Assembly (NCBI GenBank): GCA_944739405.2
Contig: OX123182.2
Span: 98,820,051 to 98,884,050, forward strand
Direction: 5' to 3'
Source of the DNA: Euclidia mi
Taxonomy: Eukaryota; Arthropoda; Insecta; Lepidoptera; Erebidae
DNA: 64,000 nt
Shown: piece by piece, positions 32,661 through 44,700 of the stretch
How the letters are laid out: each line of letters begins with the position of its first letter
Numbering within the stretch: the first letter of the stretch is position 1
Notes under the pieces: generated by a model
Database searches by the model: none
Told to the model about the DNA's origin: nothing
Seen by the model: only the letters and a program-made list of their open reading frames with translations
Position numbers and translations under genes: made by a program

Positions 32661-33717
32661 TGGCGCTGATACACTTGAGCATTCACCTGTAATGAGCATT
32701 CTCGCGAATGTTACAAAACAAATGAGTGTGTTTTAGCGAGCATTCTCACGAACATTCGGGCGAGCTTTAAAATATAAATAATACATAGAATTCGCGCTAC
32801 AATGGCGGTTAAACCCAATATATTTACTTCACTTTGACTTATGATTTTAATCTAGGGAAGAATTTTCGTAGTTTGTCACTAATTTTAACTTGACTATAGT
32901 GATGGGCTTACTCAGAATAAATATCGATAAAATATCGATAATGTTTACAATAAATCTTTGGATTTGGTTTACTCAGAATTAATTTCAATAGAATGTTGAT
33001 AAACCCTCGATATTGATAAATAAATTTGAACGTAAGAACAGACACTTGTGTGATTTATTAAACCTGTTCAGATTAAAATCTGTATTTTATTATTTAGAAA
33101 CGTCATTTCTTTATGTATCTTACTCTTACTCTAGAAATAATTCATAAGTGAAACTGAAAGTCAAAGTCAAAATCAATTATTCATCTAGGTCACAAGTTGA
33201 CGCTTATGAACGTCAAAATTTTAAAGTACATTACTTAATGCTTCTACATTTACATTTACTGCCTCATTCGCAAAGCAATAGGTAGAACTACGAGAAAGAA
33301 CGGGCAATAAATCTCGTGGCCACTCTTTTAAATCACCAGTACCTATTTTGGTACATATTTTGTTTTTGTAAGGAGCTGCAACTGTTTCACATTGTAATAA
33401 ATTAATTGTAAAGTACCAAATTACTTGTAAATAGTAAATAGGAACATACATAATACTTAAACAATTAATGCAGTTATTAAATTATATGCTTTAGTAGCCT
33501 TCCAGGTGGAAATGTATGTTACAGAAAGTGACAGTATATGTGTATGAAGTGAACATATTTAGTAAAACTGCTGTTGTAGTGCCATTTCTATATTTTTTCT
33601 ATTCTACGGATTAGAGTGTTCACTAGAATGATCGTGAAAATGTTCGGTCCGACAAAACAAAAAACGGCTAATGTTCGCTGTTCTGTTAGAAGTGAATGCT
33701 CAGGTGTATCAGCGCCA
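32661..33717. mobile_element. TIR element with TA target site
   Basis: The ends are 26-bp inverted repeats with one mismatch (TGGCGCTGATACAC at both termini; 32661-32686 and 33692-33717), bordered by TA on both sides. Related GAATGTT/AACATTC motifs lie subterminally. It has no transposase, so it is probably a non-autonomous Tc1/mariner-type or similar element. Another repeat (33150-33440) lies inside it. Confidence 0.7.
33150..33440. repeat. Interspersed-repeat remnant
   Basis: It contains GACGCTTATGAACGTCAAAA and GCAATAAATCTCGTGGCCAC, which I associate with a widespread lepidopteran repeat (identity from memory). It has no open frame of note. Confidence 0.35.
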
Positions 33718-34954
33718 TAAGAAACCAATAATAGTTTCCTTTACGAACAAAACGTAGACGATATTTCAAAATCGACTTTTATATACTTCAGGGACTTTCT
33801 ACGAAGACCACCTCAGTTAAGTAAAGTTTGCTCTGGACTCTGGTCTATTGGTTATCACACCTAAAGGTACTGCTTTTTATCTAGATACGAGTATGTTAGG
33901 GCGCTTTGGAGTTTTCAGCATTGCACGTGCAACTATGTTTGCACTATCCTCATAAAACATCTACATCAAGGAAATATTACGATAAAATGATAAACATTGC
34001 CGTTATTTTGGCTATCAACTAAACTTACTACAATTATTTTAGGGGTCTAAAGTCATAGCTTACTATATCGGCACCATGAATGCACAGCTGCAGCATGTCT
34101 TGATTATTGCAGTAGTGGTTAAATTTGGCCGTTGGCTTTTTATATTGACTTTAAAATACGTTATATGACGTAAAAGTCAAACATGTCCAGTTTATTTGTT
34201 ACATTTGCTGGGCGGTAGCGATGCCGTTTTAATGCTCGCATAATGTGCTATGACCTTTAGTCCGACTTAAGCTTCTCGATTTGAACGGCGTTTGAGGACT
34301 GATTGGATCACTTCAAAGTTATATCAAAGAACTCAGTGCGATCCTATTGTAAGACTAAGTCTAAGCCACTAAAACGGTAGGAACATTATAATGCCTTTAC
34401 TTTGGTTTTATTAGCAGCCGTTCTGATTGTGACTACGAGTTCTACCTCCAAAGGTGACAAAAGAGCATGAATAAATGGCAGTAACAAATCATAAGGGCCA
34501 GACTATGATACCTAAATTATATGAAACAATATAACTATGTATATTGTACCAGCTGCGAGCTCTAGTTGTTAATAATTTCGCATTGAAAGGGTTGACATTA
34601 ACGCTTTAAATATTAAACACAGAGCCTTATGACTGCTGAAAACATAAACGTATTTATGAAAGAGAAAGATTTCAATAGCTACACTGTGTTACATTGCTGT
34701 GATCATAAACTTATAAATATACATGAGCTACGATCTACTAGTCGAACCTATAATTATATATAAAGTATTTATTCTATGAAATTGATACTAAACCTAACAT
34801 CTTAAACCCAACCTAATATTAACTTAAACCTAAACATTAAATCCTATTAGACTACATTACTTGTAAAATTAATTACAAGAATAAATACAAAAGTCAGCTT
34901 CAACAAACAAACAGCCGCTTCTAATTCTTTTTGATATAGATAAACTCACGTCTA
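33718..34954. other. Anonymous AT-rich sequence
   Basis: Nothing recognisable apart from an A-rich stretch with repeated AACCTAA words near 34780-34840 (AAACCTAAC, CCCAACCTAATATTAAC). No coding or RNA features. Confidence 0.45.
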
Positions 34955-35188
34955 GTGGCCAGGCCTCGGCAGCCGGCGCGCGCGCCGTTCGCCGATGCCT
35001 TTCACTTCCTGCCTTGAGCTGTCGGCCGCTGTACGCACGCTCAGTGACAATATATCATCTCTCGAATATTGAAAACAACTAAAAACAGTATTTACCTAAA
35101 TACTCCTAAATATAATTACCACTCTGTGAGAAGTGCTTAATGCAAAACTAAATCAATTATATGAAGTGAATTATAACCCCGTAATCGG
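34955..35188 (+). promoter_or_regulatory. GC-rich island, possible promoter and untranslated first exon
   Basis: GCGCGCGCGCCGTTCGCC at about 34975-34992 heads a CpG-rich patch in otherwise AT-rich DNA. It is followed by GCTCAGTGAC, an Initiator-like TCAGT near 35040, and then ATCGG|GTAAGTTG, a good splice donor at 35189. This arrangement resembles an insect promoter with a short non-coding first exon. No downstream exon is certain and no protein supports it. Confidence 0.25.
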
Positions 35189-35377
35189 GTAAGTTGTGCT
35201 TTTATTGGCTTTTATATCTTTATAACGGATCGTAAGCAAATATAGTGGTTATGTAGTCATATTGTAACGTAATAGCCTATTAAATGATACTAGTGCTTTT
35301 GCCTACTATGTATCATAATAATCATCTATGTGGAATACATCTCATCGTATTCATTTAACTTTTCAATGTACCTACAT

Positions 35378-35535
35378 TTAGTATCTTCTTGGGTTTATGT
35401 TGGTAGAATTCGAAACGTCGGCTAGTAATAAATTAAAAATAAAAATATAGTTTCCAGATCTTTAGTTTCAAATGTAATAACTTAGTGAAACCAATACAAC
35501 GCGATAAAATCCGTAAACTGTAGTTTAATTTCAAT
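35378..35535 (+). repeat. MITE-like repeat, copy 1
   Basis: It matches 55131-55302 from TAGTATCTTCTTGGGTTTA through CGGCTAGTAATAAATT to CTGTAGTTTAATTTCAA. This copy has lost the left inverted end that the other copy retains. Confidence 0.7.
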
Positions 35536-35599
35536 AAGTACCTACATTTTTTGCTTTTTATTTTATGCTAGAATTTTCTGTGTACATAGATTGTGAGTC

Positions 35600-35900
35600 C
35601 TTACGCTTTGCTATAAACCGTGACTGCCGCACCTTAGAACACTGATTCCTACATTAAAACTCGGCAGTATCAGTAGCTTCGCAATTACCGCCTTTCTGCA
35701 GTCACGGTGCAAGTTCGGACAATTACTCATTGTCCACCCGTAACTGATTTCAGGGTTTTAAGTTCATCCTTTTGCTTGGCTGGGGCTGTTGTGCTGCTAA
35801 CCAGACTGCCGGCTACGAGGAGTCTACATGCGGAGACATTTATAGCAGGAGCGTAAGATTCTTGTCCGAATCGGTGCAAGCTAGTGTAAAACTAGGGTAG
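35600..35900 (+). other. Less AT-rich stretch with possible short exon
   Basis: ACCGTGACTGC (near 35617) and GCAGTCACGGT (near 35698) form an inverted pair. From TTTCAG|GGTTTTAAG (acceptor at 35752-35753) a frame reads FKFILLLGWGCCAANQTAG, resembling a signal peptide, and stops at 35898-35900. Donor-like GTAAGATT is at 35853. No homologue is recognised and the frame is only 50 codons, so chance is quite possible. Confidence 0.2.
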
Positions 35901-36284
35901 CGAACCCACTTATTTTCCTTATAAAATAAATTATATTTTATAATTTATGTTTCTTTTATTTTTCTTTAATAATATTACGTGTAGACGTAACAACTGTACA
36001 TCATATTAATAGCATACATTCATACATACATATGATTGGTGTATATCTAATATCATTTAGAAAATTTGAAATATATGTATGTAGAGACTGAGCATAGCAA
36101 ATATTTGAGCATAAAACATTATATTTCAATTTTTTATATTTTATTTTTGACATATCTAAATCTTTTTACGAAAGTAAACAGATTAGATGAAAATAACGCG
36201 AGCTTAAGCAAAAGGTAAAGAATTATATATTATTATTATATATTTTACAAGTCAAGCTTAATAGTTGCAGTACGAATGTTTGTT

Positions 36285-36530
36285 TTTCGTGTGAGTGTGT
36301 GGCCAACTCTAATGTCGGCATTTTCAGACCACCCGAAGGCCTCCGACATGGCCTAAGGATTTTTATCCTGAGACAAGAACCGGGACCGACAGCTTTACGT
36401 GGCCTCCGAAACACGGTAGTGCAAAGATGTACTTAAGTGCCACACGTGGTCACTGATCTAAGCGGCGACCTGTGCAAGCGTTGCTTAACTTTGCCGATCT
36501 GTTACGAATGGCAAACCAAGTCTCGCTATG
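36285..36530 (-). repeat. SINE body fragment
   Basis: It shares AACCGGGACCGACAGC and ACGTGGCCTCCGAAACACGG with the body of the SINE at 9938-10347 (AACCGGGACCGACGGC). The tRNA-like head is lacking. Confidence 0.55.
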
Positions 36531-36893
36531 AGCAGTTCGAATTGAATTCTTATATCTTACGCCATATGAAGAGTACAAATGTTAAAATGTCTAGTTTGAC
36601 GAGTAGCCGTGTGCACATGTTTTCCCGGATAGGGTATTTTTTAATTTATTTTTGTGAAGATTATTTTGCTAGCAGTTTTTGTACTTTAACATGAAACTTC
36701 ACAGTATTGAACTATTGATAAAGTATAACCAGCATTTAATGGTTAATATATTATCGTCATTACTTGATCGCAAAGCCGACCTACTACTTATGGGAAGTAT
36801 CAACGCAGAATTGAACCCTTTTGTAAGCATTTCACACAATTTCTTTTTTCTTTCTGTTTGATCTTTAAGTCTTTTCTATCTATGGTCGGCTAA

Positions 36894-37160
36894 TAGCCGT
36901 AACACACGCTCGAACTTGTCTGGCGGACCAAACCCGTTGGTCCGGCGGACCAAATCCGTTCTCGCTACAGACGACTGGATAGGACAGTTGCTTCACGTAA
37001 GCCATATCCGATCCGACCGATCTGCAAACTAGCGGACCGAGGCGGACTCAATTAATAATAATTATGTTCGCCGGACTACTTTACAGACGGGCGGATTTGG
37101 TCCGGAGGCGATCCAAATCCGTGGTCTGTTCGGACCAAGTTCGAGCGTGTGTTACGGCTA
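36894..37160. mobile_element. 267-bp MITE with TAA target-site duplication
   Basis: Both termini read TAGCCGTAACACACGCTCG inward, a perfect TIR continuing to ...AACTTG (25 bp). TAA at 36891-36893 is repeated at 37161-37163. The 3-bp TAA fits PIF/Harbinger target choice. The interior is full of GGCGGACCAAATCCG variants on both strands, so it may fold extensively. Confidence 0.82.
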
Positions 37161-37331
37161 TAAGTTTTCACATCATCTTCGTTTTTCTGGGTCATATGTG
37201 TTTTCTAATTGCAAACAATTTTATAAACTTCTGCGTTTAACTAAAAGTGTATAAAGTAGCTTAAATAACGAAGGAATCCAACATAATACAGTAACATTTT
37301 TGTTTCATTTCAAACGTTGAGCATGCAATCC

Positions 37332-37383
37332 GCTTGAGCAATTTCAAGACTTTATATGTATAAAGTCTTGAAATTGCTCAAGC
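37332..37383. repeat. Perfect 25-bp-arm palindrome
   Basis: The arm 37332-37356 (GCTTGAGCAATTTCAAGACT...) and its exact complement 37359-37383 are separated by TG only. There is no sign of flanking TIR or TSD. It could be a DNA hairpin from a repair or replication event, or a foldback scrap. Confidence 0.9.
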
Positions 37384-40101
37384 AGTAGTAAGCAGGGAAG
37401 TAATTAGTAATAAGTACTTTCGTTTGAAAATATTACGACCAAAGCTGGTCTTAAATTAATAAAGCTAACAGAAACATCTGAGCAAATCGTTTTGAGAAGT
37501 ATTTTGCAGGATTATTCACAGCTGACTCCCCCACTAAACCTTGCGGTTAAGGGTATACGGAAGGTCCTAAAAGGTGTAGTGGGAACAAAGACACAAAGGT
37601 AAACCAAAACAGGGCATTTCACCGTAAATTTCTAACTTTATGGGTAAACATTTGCAAGGTATAACCTGTAAAACACATGGTACATTTTGCCCCAATATTT
37701 GTGTTAGTTAACATTATACCCTACGGCGGCACGTTAAATTTTAAGTAGCTAGTCGCTCACTTAGTTTGTTTATCGTTTATAAATGAAACGTATTTGAGCG
37801 TGGAAATCAACATCACGAAATAATGTAACTTAACGTTAAGGGTAGTAAAGGTTGCCACTCTATATTCCATCATTGAGCACGGGGCGTCAGTTTTTCTACA
37901 GGTCGATTAGAAATCGTATTTTAACACTCAAACCCGTGTTTAACCAAGACGTTTTACGTTCTGCATAGGATACCCAACAATCTAAACCAGGTACTTGATT
38001 TATCTAATTCTTGTTTTTGAAATCGAGATTAATGTGCTCTTTAAGTGAAAAAGGTAGAAAACAAGGACGCTAAACATGGAGTCAAATCCAAGAATTATTT
38101 TTTAATAATAAGTTCGATGTTTTTGCTGCAGTTTTTGCCACACACACTCGTCTCTAAACAGAAATTTCGGTATGTTATGTTATTAGTCACGGTTCATTCA
38201 TGTTTGGTTGATTTTTATAGCTTTTGTGGGAAGTTTGCATATTTTACTTTATTTAAAGTATAATTACAAACATTAATGCTGAGAGTTTTAACGATTTTTC
38301 TATGGGTTAGTAGACACGGACTAAAAACTATACGTATGATTTTGTACAAACAATTTTTACGAAATACAAAAAAAAAATTACAGGTATCATACATATAATA
38401 TGAAAATCAAAGTAACAAAGGTTATGGTCCTTAATGTGTATTATTTGCAAGGTAATACGCTCCTTACAAGGTAATAAGATCCTTTATAATTATACCGTAC
38501 TTCATAAACCCCATGCTTATTTTTAGGGTTCCGTAGCCAAATAACAAAGAAACATATCCCTTATTCTATAACTAAGCCATTCCATCCTGACTTTGATTTC
38601 TTCTCTTTGTTTTGTAATAACCAGCTAATTTACTCTCACGTGCTCTCCGATGGTTTACAATTAACTAAAGTACGTAAAAGAGGTTATTGAAATAAAGAAT
38701 GCCTTATATTCAGCTCATCAAAAAGTCTCCCAAGTTTTTTAACTTGGACAGTGATCGTCCACCGTGTTGTTATTGTAAAATTAATATACCCATACAATAT
38801 AAATATACGCGGCTCTTTCGGATTATCTGTACCTACGGTAAAAGAGATTCTTGGCGATCTTGAGGGGCGTATTATTTTTTGCTGAAACGAAACATTATTA
38901 CCAAAATACAATCCAATATTTGGATCATTCTAATCACTTTAATACCGATATATTTATAAATATGTGTTACACATGAATCTATTGAACATCTGAAAGAACG
39001 TTAATAGGCCCCAAGAAGCAACATTAAACTGTTTAAGGCAACATTATAAAAGTCAAGCGTCCAATTAACTGCTAAATATGTCTGCAGCTGTATTCCTTAT
39101 GTTTTTCAACGGAAACACTATAAATCAGTCGTTGGGGGCAGTTTCTACTATTGGCCATGTTAGTCGTAAAAACGTTTTGATGGGCCGCATAGTATTGGCC
39201 CATACATTCCACAACCATAAATGTCCGTTCATGTCTCCTAGTTTTTTCATATGTAACATCGTAAAACTATCTCTTTGACTAATTTCTTAGAACAAGTTGA
39301 CTTTAAAAGGACGTATTCGATTCGAATATACTTTTGAAGTTCTTTCACGCCTTGTTTTTCGGACGCCGAAATAATTGCTTCGGAAACATTCTAAATTAAG
39401 ACGTAATTGTTAAAACAATCGCAATGTTTTATTCATAATCAGTCAGGGGGAAAAACAAATTAAAAGCAAATCCAGGTTCATTTACTTGTAAATTATATTA
39501 AGGGTAGGAAGGTCCTTAGAACTTTTTATTTCTTTCTAAATTAAACGTTTTTGCAAGGGTTTCCACAATCTGAAATTATTAGGAAAATTAAGATTGCCGC
39601 CGTAAAACGTCGAGTTTATGCTTTGGGAAAAAATATAGCAGACTTGTTTTTGACTTTTATTATTACAAAGGAACGATTGCCTTTATGGGCTCTTAACTAA
39701 AAAAATAATTGAAGAAAAGAACGTATATGAAATTAAGTGCAGTGCACTCTTTTTAAAGATGTGCTTTAATTACTATAATAGAAAATGAAACATCAAAAAG
39801 ATAAAATTCTTGAAAGTTCATTACTTTTTATTAAAAAATATAAAAAGATACAAAGTTACGAAAAAAATTTTTTTCGTAGACAGTATTAGTTAAAAGTATG
39901 GCTGTGTGTTTATAGATAAAGTGACAATGAGGTGATAATAGATATCTGTTCACAGATATTATGTTCTATTATTATATATTACTATAGTTATATGTATTTA
40001 TTCTTACTATAATAACCTGGTCAGTATATGAGACACACTACACCAACAATTAACTTGTAATAACAACCTATTGTGAGGGCCCTGGTACCCAAAACACAAG
40101 T
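37384..40101. other. Anonymous AT-rich sequence
   Basis: About 2.7 kb with no recognised gene or element. Scattered frames of 60-75 codons show no domain or codon pattern. Confidence 0.5.
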
Positions 40102-40105
40102 TTAA

Positions 40106-41528
40106 CCCTCTGCGACTGACGTGTACATTTTTTTACAATTTTACTGAGGTGGTAGTCTGCTAGCCACCATTTTGATAAATCATAAGTTTACAATTAGCTA
40201 TTATCTTATAATTTTGTGATGGGTTTTTCATACATTTGAACATGTTTTACTATTTTAATAAGATAAGGTTCTTAAAATAATACGCATTGTCTTAATAATT
40301 ATCATTTACTTCGAGATCATAAATCAGTCTTAATTACTACTACAAATAAATAAACTTCAAATAACTTCTTAATGTTTCTAATTAATGAAACATTATAATT
40401 ATAGAAATCAGTCTTTAAAAAAATTACAATAATCAACGGTTGGATCAAAAGTTACAGCATCTCAAATATTAGAGATTTTTTTGACAATCCTCACATAGGG
40501 GTTTAGAGCATTTAAGGCAAATGTGTTTATTACAGGCACTGCAACAATATCTTGTTGTTCATTTTATTTTAGATGGACAAATATAGCATAATTTTCTTCC
40601 ACTTTCGGAGGAGGAGGTGGTAGATCTTTACCCAGAACTCTGCTAATAGTAAGACTTAATTCTCTGGGTAGTCTTTCATTATATAATCGGGCTTTTATGT
40701 GATTCAGAACTGATTCTCTTCCAATATTTAATAAGAATGTTATTCTTCTAATTTTATCATCGTTAGGTATTTGAAGACATGTGATATAAAATAAAGCTAT
40801 TTACCCCGGCCATATCCAATAAACGTGGAATATTGCCACAGGCCACTGCCGAGTTTTGCGTCTACAAGAATATATTGAATTTTTTTATCAATTTCGTCGA
40901 CTCCCCCTTTCATGGCTTTCCAGGTGTTCAGCTTCTGCTTCAAAAGTCGGGTCTCCATCTTCAAAATCCAAATCACTAAACTCGTGCTCGCTTTCCTCTC
41001 CCAACCACTCCTCTATAAGCTGGTCATGACTTTTAGACGTTCCTGACGAAGTTCTTTTGTGAACTTGACGACAGTCGCTGTTACTTGACTGTGCCATTTA
41101 AAAAAAATATCAACATATTAGTTAGAATTCAATTTTACAGACGTAATTTAGTAGCATCTTATAGGATCTGACTTAATCTGAAAAAACTAAGTAAAAAATT
41201 AATAAATAATAATAAATATTTTGATAACTGGGCTTCTACTCGTGCTTACAATTTACGTAATAATATTATTAACATAATGAACACACAGTTTGCCTAACCA
41301 GCGTAAGACATATACCATCATAAATCTGTAAAACCCAAGAAGCACCCGCTGTCAATGTTTGATAAAATAGAATAAATATTGCCTATAATATAAGAACTGT
41401 TCCTGCAAATAAAAGCAATAAACCACCCACAATGGATACTTCGTCAGGCCCACTGTTGCAGCATGGCTGGCAAACGCATGGCTGAGTGTGAGTTGGCGTA
41501 CAGAAGCGAGAACATAGCAGACAATGGG
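40106..41528 (-). mobile_element. piggyBac-family remnant between TTAA sites
   Basis: TTAA at 40102-40105 and 41529-41532 brackets the element. The ends read CCCTCTGCGACTGACG (left) and, in complement, CCCATTGTCTGC (right), both with the CCC start usual for piggyBac. It contains N- and C-terminal transposase remnants and lacks the catalytic centre. A block near the left end (GAGGTGGTAGTCTGCTAGCC) recurs in similar form at 52025-52050. Confidence 0.78.
40490..41097 (-). pseudogene. piggyBac transposase, DDE core deleted
   Basis: ATG at 41097 opens the acidic N-terminus (EEWLGEESEHEFSDLDF, DPTFEAEAE) typical of piggyBac transposases and stops at 40888. Directly beyond, other minus-strand frames give the late transposase block (QWPVAIF, RLLDMAGVNSFILYH) and the cysteine-rich C-terminal domain (ICPSKIK, stop, RYCCSACNKHICLKCSKPLC). 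The whole central DDD region is missing. Frameshifts and stops rule out function. The C-terminal RING-like domain normally binds the element ends. Confidence 0.75.
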
Positions 41529-41702
41529 TTAAAAGCTATTATTGAGTCTGAAAACAAATTATTATTGTTTATAGCACTTTTAAAAGAAATTACAGTGACA
41601 TTGACAGTTTGTACATATTATTTATGATACAATGTTTGTGTATAATTATTATTATCTTAAAGTATGGATTTTTATTTTGTTATTTCTGTAAATATTGTGT
41701 GT

Positions 41703-44700
41703 ATGGAAGATTACAATGACACTGGCGATACGGGAGTTAGTGTCAGTCAACCTAGCACATCGCTGACTAGTCTGGTCCGCTGTCCGGACTGTTCCCAGGA
41801 CCGTTTTTTCAAAGGTAAGCGGGCCTTGAAAGTACATTTTTTATTTCCCAAAATGTGCTTTCTGGCCCTTCAATATCTTCACCACCTGTATTAGGAGAAA
41901 ATAACCAAATTCCTTTTTGGCAAACTCTGTCTAAATTAAAACATTCGGTTCCTATAGTCAAAAGAGTTCCCCGTGGGGCAAGACCATCAGTGTCAAAAAA
42001 ATTGGCTGAATTCATTGGTGTTGTCTTAAGGGAGAAATCAAAAGCGGCCTGGGAGCAATTATTGACTTTCCCTTATAGGATTCTACATGTTGGTAAAAAT
42101 CAGGCAGGCAAAAATTCATTAACATCTCAAATTAAATATAATTGTCAAATTTCGGCCAACACTTTAGACCCAAAATTCACTTCAAATAAACATAAATCTC
42201 TGTATCAATATGTGGAATCCAAATTGAGGGAAGGTGACATACGGGGCGTGTCTAGACTCTTATTCAGCAGTGATGTGGTGGCGCCTTGCTCTCCAGATAC
42301 GCTTGCGGGTCTAAAGAGCAAGCATCCAGCCCCCATTAATGATCTTTCCTTTCCTGAAGCTCCCGACAGTGAATCAGAACATCTGATCACCACGGCCAAG
42401 GACGTGTTAGCAGCGGTTTGCTACTTCCGAAGTGACTCGGCAGGTGGCCTCGATGCCTTGACACCACAGCATCTAAAAGATCTTGTGTGTGAAAGTGCTG
42501 GGGTGGCTGGCGATACACTTCTGAAGGAGTTGACTGCGCTAGTAAATATGATGCTCTCCGGTAATGTGGACGATGCTATCATTGATATCTTGTATGGGGC
42601 GAAGGTGGTGGCATCCGTCCCATTGCCGTGGGTTGCACTTATCGGCGTATAGCAGCTAAGGTATGCTGTAAATTTTACAGCAGGGAGCTATCTGATAAAT
42701 TCCAACCTCTCCAACTAGGTTTTGGTTCCAAAGGAGGTTGTGAGGCTGCTATACATGCCCTTTCGACGTATCTTGGAAGTGGTCATTCTGAAGGTTGACT
42801 TGAAGAACGCCTTCAATTTAGTGAATAGGGACACTTTGTTGGCACAGGCAAAATTAGAAACCCCTAAAATTTACAAATATCTTTGGCAATGTTACAGGTA
42901 TCCCACAAAATTACTATATCAGGACAATCTTTTGGAATCTGCAGTTGGATGCCAACAAGGTGACCCTCTTGGACCAGTCATTTTTAGCTTAGCTATACAA
43001 CCCATTATTCGGCAAATAAATTCTAAATTTAATGTATGGTATTTAGACGACGTAACCCTAGGAGGAGATCTGGACTTTGTATTAGAAGATTTAGCTTTTA
43101 TTAAAAATAAATTCGCATCTATTGGCTTGGAACTAAATTCTAGTAAGTGTGAGTTGTTTATAAATACAACAGACTCTACAAAAAAACTTTCGATAGTATC
43201 TAAAGGAGATGTACCATTTGGCCATACATTATGGGCCTGGCACGGCCAAACACAACACCATGTGTGTTTTGAAGATAAATGACTACTCTATTAACCTGTA
43301 TAATTTCTTTTTAAATAACTTTTGGTGGAAATAAGATACGAGATATTTGAAATGGAAATTATTCCGCAACTAAATATACCTCAAAATTGAATTTTAACAT
43401 AAATATAATACCTAAATGTAAATAAAAGTATGTCTTTGCGTCTTAAAGAACAAAAACTACATAAAGAGTGGCCAATAATAATGAATAATCACCTGTGTAC
43501 TAGGGAACCTCGTACTATGTATACTCGTCCAAAAAAGCTAACCACAATCACAAAGACCGCTGCATATTCTTAGCATGGGTAGAAGTTACTGATCATTATT
43601 ATTGAATTTATATTCAATTACATTACATTAAAACCGTATGAAAACACCAATATATCAGAGCAAAATATTTACGATACACAGTAGCAACACGAATGACATA
43701 ACAGATAAAAAAAGTGTTGCAAATGGTTTGAAAAAATATTTCTACTATCGATTAAAAAACAAAACGATTTTTACCGATTAATAATTATGGAATGTATAAT
43801 AAATTATATATTTCTTGATTCTTTTTACAAATATACTTATAAAGTAAATAAAATATATTGTTTTCTAATATAGTAATAAAAATATTATTTCCTTAAAACA
43901 ATTTCTGCCTACCATACTTCAATTTATTTTTAATGCTGGCAACATAAGACATTCATCCGCTATTACCATAGCTTATTCAAAATAATTATTCTTTAATAAC
44001 TATATTCTTTCACCGATACTCTATCAAGAAACGAAAACGATGTAAAAAATTTAAAAATTATATGTTTAATTTCAACGATTCACAACTTTCTGGCCGCTAC
44101 AGGCCGTATTTGGTCTTTCTCCTTTAATCGTTTGGCACCAAACATCAAAATTATTGAAAAGAGTTCATTTGGCCTCCTAGGTTCGCCCGTATTTGAAGAA
44201 GCTTTTGATTCTTTCTTAGAAGAAAAAATACAAAATTTTTGTGAAATTTCAGATCGTCTATTCAAAATTAATATACATTCGGCTTATACTATTATTCGAT
44301 ATTGCCTTTTCGTCCCAAAATTTACTCATGCCTTAAGATCATCGCAACTTTGGATAAAAATAACACTATTAGGACAAATCGACCAAATTATACAAGTTAC
44401 TTTAAAAATATATTAAATGTGGACATGAACGACCGAGCATGGCTACAAGCATCTTTACCCATACGTTTGGGTGGGCTTGGCGTTTGCAAAATTTCCAGTG
44501 TCAGTTTACCGGCGTTCCTACCTTCGGTTCACAGCACGGAAGAGTTTACTAGGAAAATATTATCACCTACACTAGTTAACTCAGAAGTGCTGTGCAAAAC
44601 CGAAGCTATAAACGCCTGGAAAATGGCTTGTGCAAACACTGATTTGCCCACCAACCTATTCTCCCAAAGACAGCGGGACGCGCCGCTTTGTAACATTGTG

